Source of the DNA: Sesamum alatum
Lineage: Eukaryota; Streptophyta; Magnoliopsida; Lamiales; Pedaliaceae
Length of the DNA: 64,000 nucleotides
Assembly (NCBI GenBank): GCA_034509735.1
Contig: JACGWO010000003.1
Coordinates: 6,200,001-6,264,000 of the forward strand
Direction of reading: 5' to 3'
In this document: positions 20,404 through 33,151 of the stretch, in pieces
Layout of the letters: every line of letters begins with the position of its first letter
How positions within the stretch are numbered: position 1 is the stretch's first letter
The notes under the pieces: model-generated
What the model saw: only the letters and a program-made list of their open reading frames with translations
Told to the model about the DNA's origin: nothing
The model's database searches: none
Made by a program: the position numbers and the translations under genes

Positions 20404-20779
20404 TTTTGATCATGCTAGGTTACATAATTCCTGCAGACACAATCTTAACATGATCACTACTAAGCCTAACTAGTCCTTAGTCTTTGCAGCAACAGTTTCG
20501 CCGTTGCTATACCTTAGGATCGTCTGTCTTAATTTTCTATTCCTTATTCTCACCTATGAACCATTCACAGGTTATGAACGACTGGTATCCAATACCAAAG
20601 AACAGAACAGTGATCACGTTGATGCTCAATTCAAATGTCACCTTCATTGGAGAGGGGCTTTATGAAACTCCCTCTTCCAATTACCCTTTTCTCACAGTTA
20701 ATGCAAACATCATTCAGAACCTCTGACTGCCGAACCCTTTTCCTCTTTCCTTTACTCCAGCAGTAGTGTAACAGGAGCA
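20404..20779 (-). pseudogene. E4: protease and zinc knuckle remnant
   Basis: On the minus strand this aligns with the protease and zinc knuckle of E6 (about 51400-51720), for example the VLDTG-equivalent at about 20585-20600 and the knuckle at about 20645-20705. It is full of substitutions and small indels. It is the target into which E2 inserted. Confidence 0.7.
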
Positions 20780-21489
20780 CTCAAAGTGCTGGTAGTGGCT
20801 GATATTGCTTGAGCCTTCTTCCTCATCCTGCGTCCGGCACCCTTGCCTTTCGCTTTAGAGGTCGGAGCCTCCTCACTAGTACCATCGGCGCAGATTTTTC
20901 AATCATTGCCTTGTACTGGACCAACATTTTTATCAACTCATGAAGGTCTTTCTCAAGCCCACTCATGTTGTAGTTGACTAAAATGGGTCGAGTGAGGGGA
21001 GAAGAGACTGAAGTATCACGTCGATGTACATCTCTATTTCGAGATCAGCTTGGAGGTCTTTGAGCTTTTCCACAAGGAATAGCATCATCACTCCATGCTC
21101 TTGTACCGACGATCCTTCTATCGTCTTCGCTCCAAAGAATGCCTTCATTGCAGCATACCTAACATGTGGGTCTGGGACTGCATAGACTTGCTACAATCGA
21201 AACATCATCGACCCCACATCCTCCAGCTTATCATACTGCTTCTGCATCTCATTATCATTGGATGCCAGTATAATGCTGCAGACCTTCCAGTTGTCATCAA
21301 ACCTCTTCTTGAACGTCAAACGTTCTTTGGGCGATGACCCTTCCGGCAAGGTTTGAGGAAAAACCTTATCCAAAATATAAGTCGGGTTCTTTGAAATCTA
21401 AGACCATCTTAAGATTTCATAGCCAGGTGTGGTAATACGTTCCATTAGACTTATTAGTCTCACGTAAGGGTTAGTGGATTCTTAGACAT
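20780..21489 (-). pseudogene. E4: decayed gag
   Basis: A gag start (ATGTCTAAGAATCC) is at 21489 on the minus strand. A readable middle section (21373-21191) has LPEGSSPKERLTF and ILASNDNEMQKQYDKLEDV. The Gag linker lies near 20830-20870. Frameshifts and stops make it non-functional. Sequence divergence puts it among the oldest layers of the nest. Confidence 0.75.
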
Positions 21490-22257
21490 CAATAGTTAAA
21501 CAAAAAAATATTCAGTAAATTATAACAATATTATGTTCAAGTTAAGACTTGGTCCTTTAGTCATTAACCCCTCCCACTATTATCTACGAAAGCCCATCAC
21601 TCTCAAATGCGGTTTCGGGAAATCATTTCCTAGTGGGCTTGGGATCCGCAAGCGCAATTCTCCATGACCCGCTTTTTACGATTCACATGAAAAAAATCTC
21701 GTGGGAGGTATCTAATACCATTATCAACCGATGAGATTCCCAAGATATTCTGCCTCACCTCTTCATAGGATCCCGAGGACTCCAAGCGAATCATGCTACT
21801 CGATGTTAGGCCCGACCCATCAACCAAATCATTCCTCAACTGTCACCCCCCACGACTCCTGAGATAGGGAAACAATGAGCGTACTCTTTGTTCACAACAA
21901 CGGTGCAACTTTCCTCTATTCCAAATGTACCATGACTCGTGAGACCATACTTGGGTAGCGGTAGCTTCCTCACGACATTGCTATGGATGGAAGGTTTGGA
22001 CAGACCAAAACCATTCTGATCCAAGTCCATCATGGGCCTAATATTTCAACTTGGTCCAACCAAGTGAGAGTTTGAATTATTGACCGAGACCTCATCACAT
22101 CAATATTTTGCATGCATAAATATCCAATATTATAAATCATTTAAATAAATGCATCGCATGCAAGTAAATCTAGCATACCCCTGTTGGATGATCACGAGCC
22201 CAACCTATGCGACCCACTAAGCCTGCAGTGAGTCTATAATCTGTCTAGGGTGGTCCT
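21490..22257 (-). other. E4: partial leader
   Basis: Non-coding leader on the minus strand with degenerate versions of the paired palindromes (21851, 21931) and of the inverted repeat (about 22208-22228). It is interrupted at 22257 by the D LTR. The five bases before that LTR are GTCCT; the partner duplication would lie beyond this window. Confidence 0.7.
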
Positions 22258-24481
22258 TGTTAGAATAGGTGACTGGAAAGCCAATTAGATTGGCCTTGAT
22301 GTAATCTATTTCTGACGATGTCATTGTAATTGTAATATTCTTATATGAATAATGTGAGTATTCATGTTTGGCAGTTCCATTTGTTGTGCTCACTATTTAT
22401 GTTTATTCCATTAATATCACAACAAAGCCCATAGGCCAAACGAACAACCCATGTAGTTGGGCTGCGCATTGGATGGCTGCTATGAAACTAACTTCTAAGG
22501 GTTAGGTCTGAAATGTTCCAAGTTGAGGACCTTGAGACAGGGCATCGAGAGTCCTATACAGACTTGCACTAAGGATTGCATTCATTAGATGAGTGTCGTG
22601 TTTCGTCGGCGACAGACGTTGGACGTCTATGCAATATCAGTGGGTTAGTTGACAAGGATGTCAGCTGACTGAACTGACTCGCGGGAATCGTCATATGGAA
22701 GCCTTGGAGGCTTGGTCGGTATGACTGGCATTCCCGGCTCTGATAGTACGAGATTAGTCCTCGGACTTGAGGAATCATGGCAGTCACATGCATATGATGG
22801 TTGTATCTAGCATCTGGCAAGAGATGTCAGTATCTGGGATACGTTCATCATAAGCCTTATACAGTGCAGTCGGAATATGTATTGAGGACGGTGGATTCCA
22901 AGATAGGATCCGTCACCTGTCAGTATATGACAGTCGAGTCTCCTATGCGCTCTGAGACAGTTTAAACTCTTATAAGTCTGTGGCCACAGCGATTGGTCCA
23001 GTAGGGAATGGTTTCCTACGTCGATCGATAAAGTAAACGTGCCTCCAGTTACTGAGCATAGTTGTCTAGTCCAGGATGGGAACCGACGCTCAATTCCATA
23101 CCCTAGACTTAGACCGGGAGACGGATGATGGAAGGACCGTACTCGTATGGAACTCGGGAGCTTAGATGTTCACACCAACATTCACCTAGTCTCTAGTGCC
23201 ATGGACCGTTGCTAGACGGCCACCCATGATGACGGGCGTTTTTCTGATTAATGGTTAATTGGAAAATAATTCATTAAATTGGATTTAATTGATCAATTGT
23301 GTCGGACACAAGCCCAAGTCTAGCTGAGGGTGAACCTAATGAGTCACACACAAATCACTTTGGATTTGGCAGAGTTACTTTGGAATTAATTCTAGAAGAA
23401 GCGAATAAATTTAATCGGATTAAATTTATTCAAGAGAGAAAATAAATGATTGGATCATTTATTGAGAAATCCATTTAATGGATGGTCAAAGAATTAATTA
23501 ATTGGATTAGTTAATTTTTTTGGATTAAGGACCTTTATAATTTATTAGGTTTTGGCAAGAAATAGTTGATTGGATCAATTATTCTTAATTTGGACTTATG
23601 TTCATTTAATGGGATTAAATAAATAATTGGGATTCAATTGGATTGAAATTAATTAGATTAATTAATGCCCAATGAATACATATTTGGACTTTATTTAATT
23701 TGATTAAATACAAGTCCAAAAACATAAATGTCCAAGTCCATTTTTTCATGCAAGTTGAAGCTAGTTAAGGAGGAGTTTCAACTCTTTCACATATGTACAT
23801 GATGAGCATGAAAATTTTCTGATTTGTGGATGGTTTTCTCTTGCTATCATGTGTAGCGGATGTGCTAGAAGTGTGTGTATGTGGAAGTTGCCTTGGAGGT
23901 TACTTATGTAGGTGGTTTTTTGAACACTACATTCTATCTATACAAAACTACTTTGCTAGACACTATTAACTTAACTTGCTTCATTTTTGCTGGAGTTTCT
24001 AGGCCAAATACTCTCTGAAAATTCTCTCTTTTAGTGTTCATACTTCTTAGAGAAGATTGAACAAAAACAATCCAAGGTACACTAATTGATAGTGCTTTCT
24101 TTGGAATTGTTTCTTATTCTTTGTTTCTATTTCTATCTAGCAATAGAGTAGAAATAAATCCATAGTGTGGTGTGGAACGCATTAGAGGAGTTCTACGTTG
24201 AGCTCTCAAGTGGACGAACGAAGAAAGAAAAGAAAGGAACAATGCACGAACCCGTTCTACATAAACGAACAAAGGTTAGTTTCCTTTTACATTTTGTGTA
24301 ACTTTCTTCTTCTCCTTTTAAGCCACATGTCCAGCATGTTTTATTTTGTTGTTTATGCTTTGACAAACACCGAACGCCCGGGAACTTCAAAGGGAACACC
24401 CCTTTGAATCTGGTTTAAATTATGTCTTAAATTTACGTTTTACGCTTCCGTTGCGTTCCCGGGCCATACCCGATTCTTTCA
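22258..24481 (+). repeat. X (E5) 5' LTR, type D
   Basis: A 2,224-bp LTR (TGTTAGAATAGGTGACTGG to CGATTCTTTCA), the only D copy in the window. It shares the U3 block (about 23163-23355, with an extra insertion in the middle) and both hairpins: H1 24068-24109 (CAATCCAAGG / CTTTGGAATTG with CACTA-attga-TAGTG) and H2 24377-24463 (CCCGGGAAC / GTTCCCGGG around TTCAAAGGG / CCCTTTGAA). I could not place a convincing TATA box. Confidence 0.92.
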
Positions 24482-24482
24482 G

Positions 24483-24493
24483 TGGTACAGAGC
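24483..24493 (+). other. X primer-binding site, one base deleted
   Basis: TGGTACAGAGC one base after the LTR matches the initiator tRNA-Met primer site TGGTATCAGAGC except for one missing T. The loss would weaken primer annealing, if it predates death of the element. Confidence 0.8.
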
Positions 24494-26104
24494 CCGGTTC
24501 GGTGTTGTGGCTTTAAGGATTTACATGTTATAATGTGTAAGCATGTTGAACGTGTTTAAAATGCTTTTGGAAAGCATGTTTTTACGGTTTTTTCTTGCAT
24601 GATTATATGTATGAAAATATGTGTTAATTTTGCTTTTGATATTATGGATATCTATGCATTTTATGAGAATTTGATTTTCTGTAAATGCATGTTTATATTT
24701 GAGTTTTACATCAGAAATTTATAAATAAAAAAAAATTGGAAAACGTTCAGCAGCCGTCTACTTGCTGCTGCCTGCCGGCCGGTCACTAGGCCAGTAGGCG
24801 CGCAGGCCGGGCGCGCGCGCCCGCTGGCCGTGCGTGCTGGCGTGCAGCGCAGGCAGGCAACCTGCGCGCGTGCAGCCGGCTGTCGGCCGGTTTGGGACGT
24901 CTGGGCCATTTTGCATCGTTTTTCATGAAAATTTCAATTTTCTGATTTCTGCTGTTTTCTGAATGTGAGTAATTTTGGCATATTTTAATTTTAGTTAAAT
25001 TAGATTTTTCTAAAATTATTTTTGATGCCTTAGATTATTTTGGAAATGGTTTCCAAACTAAAATGGTTTATACATTGAATGTATGGGTGATATCCATTTT
25101 TTCAATTGCATTATTAATATATTATTTTCTGCATTTAATTATGTTTATGGTTAGATATTGGATATCTTGTTATAAATACATGGTATGTATTTATGTGTTG
25201 GCATATTTATATTTGATGTAAATGTGCTTTGTTGTTGTTGTTTATTTGATAAACAATAAGGATGATCACTAGCCCTTTTTAGCCTATGTATGGTTTAATT
25301 TATTGTTGGGTGAGGCCTGCGTGCCTCTTTGTTTTTGTTCTCTCTATCGTTTTTAGCCTTGGAATAATAAGGCTTTCTTCCTCTCTATTAATGTACTCCA
25401 CCCGACTTATGATTGGGGTTTCTTTTAAGTTATAGTGAGAGTAGATTAGATTGTGAGGATTTAATTTATTAATTGTAAGCTTCCAAGTAGATGAAGGTCC
25501 GGTGGATGGAGCCCATGATGGAAGGTCAAGAAGAACAAAGGAGGAATTTTTACAAAGCCCCATTAGAATGATAATGGGATGTAAATATTGTAATAGTGTA
25601 GGTCTACCCTAGTTTGACCATAGATCCACTGCGGGCTCAGTGGATCACTTAGGGAAGGGCTTGTGATCATCCTAATAGGGGCATGCTAGGCTTACTTTGC
25701 ATGTGCTTAAGTTTTTTTTATGCTTTGATGTATGGTGTGTTTAGAATGCATCTTATTACATTATATGTATAAATCTTAAGCATGCAAAATACTAATAATG
25801 ATGAGGTCTCGGTCTTAATAAAATGATGAACTCTCACTTGGATGGTCCAAGTAAATATTAGGCCCAAAATGGAATTAAATCAAATGGTTTGATTATTCCA
25901 AGCCTTCCATCCGTAATAATGTAATGAGGAAGCAACTTTCCTCTAAAGCGTCGTCTCACAAGTCGTGGCACATTTTGGAATGAAAGAAAGCTGCATTATT
26001 GTTACGAACAAAGGAATATGCTCATGTTTCCCTGTCTCACGAGTCGTGGGAGGCGACAGTTGAGATATGATTCGGTTGATGGGTCGGGCCTAACGCCGAA
26101 GTAA
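24494..26104 (+). other. X leader, first part
   Basis: Non-coding. Contains the CpG-rich island (24751-24905), AT-rich DNA, a CCTTGGAATAATAAGG motif shared with E2 (about 25358), the perfect GATCCACTG / CAGTGGATC inverted repeat (25623-25646) and the paired palindromes (25957-25967, 26038-26048). The last 66 bp are repeated after the next LTR at 28076. Confidence 0.8.
24751..24905 (+). repeat. CpG-rich island in X leader
   Basis: About 155 bp rich in GCGCGC and GCAGG, bounded by AT-rich DNA. It is shorter than those of E2 and E3 but in the same place relative to primer site and inverted repeat. Confidence 0.75.
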
Positions 26105-28075
26105 CATGTAAGCCAATTTTGGCAGGAATGTGTAACCTATGTCTAGACAATTTCAGGTGTTTGATAAAATATTTATCAATAAAGAAGTGAAGATTCATAT
26201 GTAAACACTTTGTTTACGTAACTTATATCTGCTATTACATATCTGTTCACTATGGAAACAAAGCCCACGGACTGAGAATCGATTTCGGAGACTGGGACTA
26301 CGCTTGGAGGTAGTTCCATGAAATCAGTCTTACCGAATCAGTTCAGAAATCTCCAAGTCAAGGAATCTCGAAAATGGGTACCGGGATTCCCTTTGAGACT
26401 TGCACTAAGCATCTGCTGTCGTATTTCATCGACGGGTGACGAAGGTCGTCTAAGCAGTGTTAGTGGGTCACCATGCTAGGAAGCAGCTGACTGAGGTGAC
26501 TCGCGGAAACCGTCTTACGGAGGACCTTGAGTATGCTCAGCAAGGTATGACGTGAGTTCCCGGTTCCAACGGTACAGGTCAAGTCCTTTGACTTGAGGAA
26601 CTGCTGAGTTTACCTGTACATCAGGTCTGTATCTTAGATATGGTGAGAGATTGCCAAAATACTGTTGAGTAGTCATAAGCCATGTCTAGTGCAGCTCGGG
26701 TGTACAGAGTGCCTAGTAGTTTCCAAGAAAGGATCTGTCTCCTGTCAAAAGGTATTGACAGTTGAGTCTCCTGTATGCTCTGTGTCTTGTCCCTAAAATC
26801 TGTGGCCACAGTAACTGAACAGAAGGGAAGGTTTCCCTTGCGGCGTTTAGTAAGGACAGATCGACACTTAGGTCCAAAATGGGTACCTGCATTTTTCGTG
26901 CCCTAGACTCTAAGTGATGAGACCGAAGACAGAAGGACAACTGTACTGTTAGAGCCTAAATGTTCATCCCCGATTATTTCACCTAGTCTCTAGTGCCATG
27001 GACCGTTGCTAGATGGCCACCCATGGTAACGGACGGATTCTAGGAATCCGATCAAGTCTAGCTGAAAGGTGAACCTAAAGAGTCACACACTATCCACACA
27101 CACTTAGTATTTAATTTGGAATTAAATATTGGAGTAAAGGAATGATTGAATTGGATTTAATCGGGTCCTATATTTTCTTGGAGAAATTAATTCCTTCTAT
27201 TTGATAAAGGGAATTAAATTAATAAATTGAATTTATTAAGGGAATTAATTTAATGGGCCTAGAATAAATATTAATATTTATTTATTATATTTATTTGGCC
27301 TTTTGGAATATTTAATAGGATTTAAATATTCCATTAAATTAAATTAATGGTTGAGATTTAATGGGAGAGATCAAAGGCTAGGATTGAATTTGACAAGGTC
27401 AAATTCTACTTGGACTAGGACTTTGACTAGGTCAAAATCCTAGTCAAATTAAGCTTCTAAAGAGGTGGAGTTTAAAGAGGATTAAACTCTTCCTCTATAT
27501 AAACCCATAGCCTTGCACCTTTTGAAGGATGATGAAATTCCAACACACACTCATTTTTGGCTCTCTCTCCCCTCTCTCTCGTCCGCCCTCTCTCTCCACT
27601 CTATCCAAGAAATTCTTTTCTAGTTCTCTTGTTCTTGGGACATTAGAACTTAGATGAATCAATACCGTTAATTCATAACGTGTTGTTGATTCATCCACTC
27701 CAAAATATACACTTGTTCGTTGCTAACACGACGTGCAAGATACGTGGGTGGATCGTGTGTCACGATTTGGAGGGTCTCAAGAACGAGATCTCAGTGCAAA
27801 ACGGGGAACAACTCGTGTAGCTGTTGAAGACGAAAACGACAACGGGTAGGTCTCGTTTAATATTTTCGTCCTCTTTAATTTTCTACCCTATGGCCTCCAT
27901 GATGATTTACATGTTGTTTACTCATGAGATACACCAAACACCCGGGAATCTCAAGGGTACACCCCTTGAGCGTGTTCTTTAATTTGATTAAAGCATGCTT
28001 TAAATTTTTGTATTTTATTTTATATCGCGCTTCCGCATTCGCGCAATTTCCCAGGACGATCCACATATTCTTTCA
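26105..28075 (+). mobile_element. A-type LTR, 5' end missing
   Basis: It matches the 719-2710 LTR closely but starts at CATGTAAGCC, lacking the first 16 or so bases, and ends normally at TTTCA. TATATAA is at 27496-27502 and H1 at 27653-27695. The leader sequence on the left (26043-26108) is repeated, with a few differences, on the right (28076-28141). The left join has a 4-base overlap, CATG, between leader and LTR. This is a recombination join, not an insertion edge. Confidence 0.88.
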
Positions 28076-28457
28076 GTCGTGGGGGCGACAGTTGAGATAT
28101 GATTTGGTTGATGGGTCGGGCCTAACGCCGAAGTAACATGATTCGCTTGGAGTCCTCGAAATCATGTGAAAGAGGCGAGGCAAAATATCTTGGGAATCTC
28201 ATTGGATGAGAATGGTATTGGATACCTCCCACTGGATACCTCCCACAAAGATTTTTCAATGTGAATCGTAAAAGCGGGGCATGAAGAATTGCGTTTGTGG
28301 ATCCCAAGCCCACTAGAAAGTGGTTTTCCGAAACCCCACTTGAGAGTGGTGGGCTTTCGTAGAAATAGTGGGAGGGTTAATGACTAAAGACCATGTCATA
28401 AACTTGAATTAATATTACAATTCGTTTGCTAATTTGTGCTTTACATTTTGAATGTAG
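28076..28457 (+). other. X leader, second part
   Basis: Non-coding leader up to gag. It begins with the repeated 66 bp, contains hairpin H3 with arms TCTCAT / ATGAGA (28197-28211), and a short local duplication of GGATACCTCCCAC (about 28220-28245). Confidence 0.75.
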
Positions 28458-29185
28458 ATGTCTAAGAACCCGTTATCTATGATTATGGAGACTAATAAGT
28501 TTAATGGAACAAACTACAACGATTGGCTGCGTAATTTGAGGATTGTCCTCGATTACGAAAACCAGGCTTATGTTCTGGATAAGCCATTTCCCATAACCTT
28601 GCCGGAAGGTTCCTCGCCAGAAGAGGGTTTGACGTTCGAAAAATGGCATGAGGATGACCGCAAGGTACGCAGCATCATACTGGCATCCATGACCAATGAG
28701 ATCCAGAAGCAGTATGATAGGATGGACCATGCCAACGCGATAATGCTCCTTTTAAAGGATATGTATGCGGTTCCGGATAGGCATATTAGATATGCAGCCA
28801 CAAAAGCATTTTTCGGCACCAAGATGACTGAAGGATCCTCTGTATATGAACATGGGATCAAGATGCTTTCCTACAGTCTCTTCCTCCCTCTTACGACCCT
28901 TTTGTCGTAAATTACAACATGAATGGGCTTGAGAAGTCCATACACGAGTTGATTAACATGTTAACCCAGTTCGAAGCAACGACCAAAAGGTCTGCGTCGG
29001 CGTTACTGGTTGGGGAGGCTTCGACCTCTAAGGCGAAAGGCAAGAGGGCCGGGCGCTGGAAGAGGAAGAAAGGAAAGGCAAAAGCCGCTGCTAGCGCTCA
29101 CAGCGCTCCTGTTGCCCAGTGGGGAAGGGCAAACGAAAGGGAAAGGTTGGACCGTAGCAATCGAGGGCAAATGATGTTTGCATGC
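28458..29185 (+). pseudogene. gag: X gag, up to the zinc knuckle
   Basis: The start ATGTCTAAGAACCC opens a frame with FNGTNYNDWLRNLRIVL, LPEGSSPEE, EIQKQYDRMD, DRHIRYAATKAFFGTKMTEGSS and HGIKML. A deletion of roughly 70 bp after KML (about 28870) removes the VEKLEDLKAGL section and shifts frame. The remainder is read from 28919 (GLEKSIHELINML, then the basic linker). The frame differs again before the zinc knuckle, which is split by the LTR at 29186: its first Cys codon lies before the LTR and the rest after it. Confidence 0.88.
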
Positions 29186-31166
29186 TGTGAGAATAGGTGA
29201 CCATGTAGCCAATCTTGGCGGGCAAAATGTAACCTATGTCTAGACAATTTCAGTGTTTTGATAAAACTATTAATGAATAAAGAAGTGAAATTCATTCTGG
29301 CATTACTTTGTTTGCGTTCACTTTACTGCTTTATCTATCTGTTCACTACGCAAACAAAGCCCACGGACTGAAAGCCCATTTCGGGGACTGGGACTACGCT
29401 TGGAGGTAGGTCCATGAAATCAGTCCCGCCGAATCAGTCCGAAAAACTCGAAGTCAAGGAATCTCGAAAATGGGTACCGGGATTCCCTTTGAGACTTGCA
29501 ATAAGCATCTGCTGTCGTATTTCATCAACGGGTGACGAAGGTAATCTAAGCAGTGTTAGTGGGTTAGCCTGCTGGGGAGCAGCTGACTGAGGTGACTCGC
29601 GGGAACCGTCTTACGGAGGACCTTGAGTAGGGTCAGCAAGGTATGACGTGTATTCCCGGTTCCAACGGTACAGGACAAGTCCTTTGACTTGAGGAACTGC
29701 TAAGTTTACCTGTGTATCAGGTCTGTATCTTAGATATGGTGAGAGATTGCCAAGAAGCACTTGAGTAGACATAAGCCATGTCTAGTGCAGCTCTGGTGTA
29801 CAAAGTGACAGTAGTTTCCAAGAAAGGATCTGTCTCCTGTTAAAAAGGCATTGACAGTTGAGTCTCACGTATGCTCTGTGTCCTGCCCCTAAAATCTGTG
29901 GCCACAATAACTGAACAAAAGGGAAGGCTTCCCTTGCGGCGTTTAGTAAGGACAGACCGACACTTAGGTCCACAATGGGTACCTGCATTTTTCGTGCCCT
30001 AGACCCTAAGTGGTGAGACCGTAGACAAAAGGACAAGTGTACTGTTAGAACCTAAATGTTCATCCTCGAAATTTCACCTAGTCTCTAGTGCCATGCACCG
30101 TTGCTAGATGGTCACCCATGGTAACGGACGGATTCTAGGAATCTGACCAAGTCTAGCTGAAAGGCAAACCCAAAGAGTCACACACAATCCACACACATCA
30201 AGTATTTAATTTAGAATTAAATATTGGAGATCAAGAATGATTAAATTAGATTTAATCGGGACCTTTATTTTCTTAGGAGAATTAATTCCTTCTATTTGAT
30301 AAAAGGAATTAATCTAATAAATTGGATTTATTAGAGGATTAATTTAATAGGCCTAGAATAAATATTTATTAATTATATTTATTTATTTGGCCTTTCAAAT
30401 ATTTAATAGGATTTAAATATTCCATTAAATTAAATTAATGGTTGAGATTGAAAGAGAGAGATGGATGACTAGGATTAATTTGACTAGGTCAAATACTACT
30501 TTGACTTGGACTTTGACTAGGTCAAAATCCTCGTCTAAATAGACCTCTTTAGAGTTGGAGTTTAAAGAGGATTAAACTCCTCCTCTATATATAGTCCTAG
30601 TCTTTCACTATTTGAAAAGTGATAAAATTCCAACACGCACACACACAAATTCGGCTCTCTCCCTCTCCCCTCTCGTCCGCCCTCTCTCTCTCAAATAAGA
30701 AAACACTTCTTGATTCTTTTGTTCTTGGAACATTAGATCAAAAAGGAGAATTAATACCGTTAATTAATAATGTGTTATTAATTCATCCTCTCCAATATTA
30801 TACTTGTTCGTTCGCTAGCACGACGTGCAAGATACGTGGGTGGATTGCGTGTTACTGTTTGGAGAGTCTCAAGAACGAGAATTGGAGCAAATTGGGGAAC
30901 AACGCGAGTAGCAGTTAGAAGACGAAAACGACAATCGGTAGGTTCCGATTTAATTTTTCGTTCCTTTTATTTTTTAATCCTATGGCCTCCATGATTTGTT
31001 TATGCTTTTAATTTCATGAGATACACCGAATACCCGGGAAAGTTCAAGGGCACACCCCTTGAACGTGTTTATTTATTTTATCAAAGCATGTTTAATTTTC
31101 GTATTTTAATTTTATACCGCGCTTCCGCATTCGCGCTATTTTCCCGGGACGATCCACAATCTTTCA
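29186..31166 (+). mobile_element. Solo LTR, subtype A'
   Basis: A complete 1,981-bp LTR with an unusual TGTGAG start, ending TCTTTCA. Perfect TSD: CATGC at 29181-29185 and 31167-31171. It sits in the zinc knuckle codons of X gag. TATATATA is at 30586-30593, H1 at 30748-30784 (GAATTAATA / TATTAATTC), and H2 about 31033-31148 (inner arms GTTCAAGGG / CCCTTGAAC). The LTR at 43960-45950 has the same right flank, so both derive from one insertion event in a duplicated locus. Confidence 0.94.
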
Positions 31167-32445
31167 CATGCATTGCTATGGAAGAGAGCATTGGAAGAGG
31201 GACTGCCCCAAGCTCCTCTCCAATCAAGGTATGTTTGTTATTGAGGTTAACATGATTACTAATTCTGCTTCTTGGGTATTGGATACCGGTTGTGGAGCTC
31301 ACATCTGCAATGATTTGCGGGTGCTAGAAAGAAGCAGAAAGCTAAGTAGGGACGAGGTCATGCTGAGGCTTGGTGATGACAAGGCTATTGCTGCTGAAGC
31401 TGTAGGTCTAGTCCACTTAGTTGTTAGTGATCATGTTAGGATAGAATTAAAAGATTGCTATTATGTACCTAGCATGATCAAGAATATCATTTAAATACCG
31501 TTGTTGGACAATGCTGGTTTTGATTTCATGATCAATATAAATTATTTTTATTTGATGAAGAATGGTTCTTCACATCTGCTAGGTAAACTTCATAATGGTC
31601 TTTATATTCTTCAACAGCGTGATTTGATCATGACTGCTCAAAAAAATGAAAAATGGATAATCAAGAAAATGCACAGATTTGGCATGCGAGGCTAGGTCAC
31701 ATCTCTCACGACAGGATTAGGAGGTTGGTGGACTCAAACAGTCTAGAAATAGATGATTTGGACCATCTACCGGCCTGCGAGTCTTGTCTAAAAGGGAAAA
31801 TGACCAAGAAGCCCTTTGTTGGACAAAGCATGCTTGCCAGTGGTCTGTTGGATTTGATCCATTCAGATGTCTGTGGGCCACTAAATACACAAGCCAGAGG
31901 AGGGTTTTCTTACTTCATAACTTTTACCGATGATCACTCACGGTACGGTTATGTTTACCTTATGAGTTACAAGTCTGAGGCCTTTGGAAGGTTTAAAGAG
32001 TTCAGGCTTGAAGTTGAAAACCAAACTGGTCGCAAAATTAAAGCCATTCGGTCAGACTGAGGTGGTGAGTATTTGAGTGAGGAATTCTTGGATTACTTAA
32101 AAGAGAATGGGATTCTCTCTCAGTGGACTCCTCCCGGAACACCACAACTGAACGACGTCTCTGAAAAGAGGAATCGAACCTTGTTGGACATGGTTCGATC
32201 CATGATGAGTTTTACCGAACTGCCCTTATCCTTCTGGGGTTATGCTCTTGAGACGGCAGCCAAGTTTATTAAACATGGCGCCTTCTAAGACTATGGCCCA
32301 GACGCCATATCAGATATGGCATGGCAAGCCTGCTTCCTACAAGTACTTGAGAGTGTAGGGTAGCCCTGCATACGTCAAGAGACTAGTGGGAGACAAACTT
32401 GACTCGAGGTCTAGTTTGTGCAGGTTCGTGGGTTATCCTAAGGAA
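31167..32445 (+). pseudogene. pol: X copy 1: zinc knuckle, protease, integrase
   Basis: The frame reads MHCYGREHWKRDCP (knuckle), then the protease LDTGCGAHICNDL. A TAA interrupts at about 31492. Integrase (31653-32288) has the WHARLGH and CESCLKGK zinc-binding parts and the DHSRYGYVYLM core. It is stopped by TGA (32058-32060) right after the second catalytic Asp, where other copies have CGA. QLND replaces the usual QLNG. Both changes are shared with copy 2 (56535-57300). It breaks off inside the integrase C-terminal part at an ACTGCGGG microhomology with the E7 leader. Confidence 0.88.
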
Positions 32446-33151
32446 ACTGCGGGCTCAGTGGACCGCATAGGATTCAGGCTCGTGATCATCCAACAAGGGC
32501 GTGCTAGGCTTTAATTTTGCATGTGGTTATTGTGATGGATGAATGGCGTTTTTATTTATCATATAACTGCTATGGATGCATTTATTTATTACGCATTATG
32601 GATGAATGTGTAGATATATTATGTTATGAGATCTCGGTCTTTACTACTCTCACATTGGTTGGACCAATGTCTAAATATTAGACCCTAGTCAAAATGGACA
32701 TGAACTCTAGGAGTTTGTCCATGCCTTCCAATCCATGGCATAGTGAGGAAGCTGATTTAGGTCAATAGCGTGGTCTCACGAGTCGTGGCACATTATTGTA
32801 CTTAAAAGAAGCTGCACAGTGTCATGAACGAAAAAATAGACCACTATTACCTGTCTCACGAGTCGTAGGGGTGACAATGGGTATGGCTCGGTCGGTTAGG
32901 TCGGGTCTAACGCCCAATTAACATGATTTGCTTGGAGTCCTCGGGATCATGTGAAAGGGTGAGGCAATAGTCTTGGGAATCTCGTGGAACGAGAATGGTA
33001 TGGTATACCTCCCACAGGATTTTTTCCATGCGAATCGTAAAACCGGGTATGGGAAAAATCGCTGTGGATCCCAAGCCCACGAGGAAAGGGTTTCCCGAAA
33101 ATCACGTTTGAGAGTACCGTATTTTCGTATAAATAGTGGGAGCATTAAATG
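32446..33151 (+). other. E7 leader fused to X copy 1
   Basis: From ACTGCGGG (32446-32453) the sequence is leader of an A' element, starting inside the conserved inverted repeat, so 5' LTR, primer site and CpG island are missing. It contains the paired palindromes (32777-32787, 32857-32867) and H3 (32980-32994, arms TCTCGT / ACGAGA). It is interrupted by the next LTR 14 bp after the TATAAATAGTGGGAG stretch. Confidence 0.85.
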
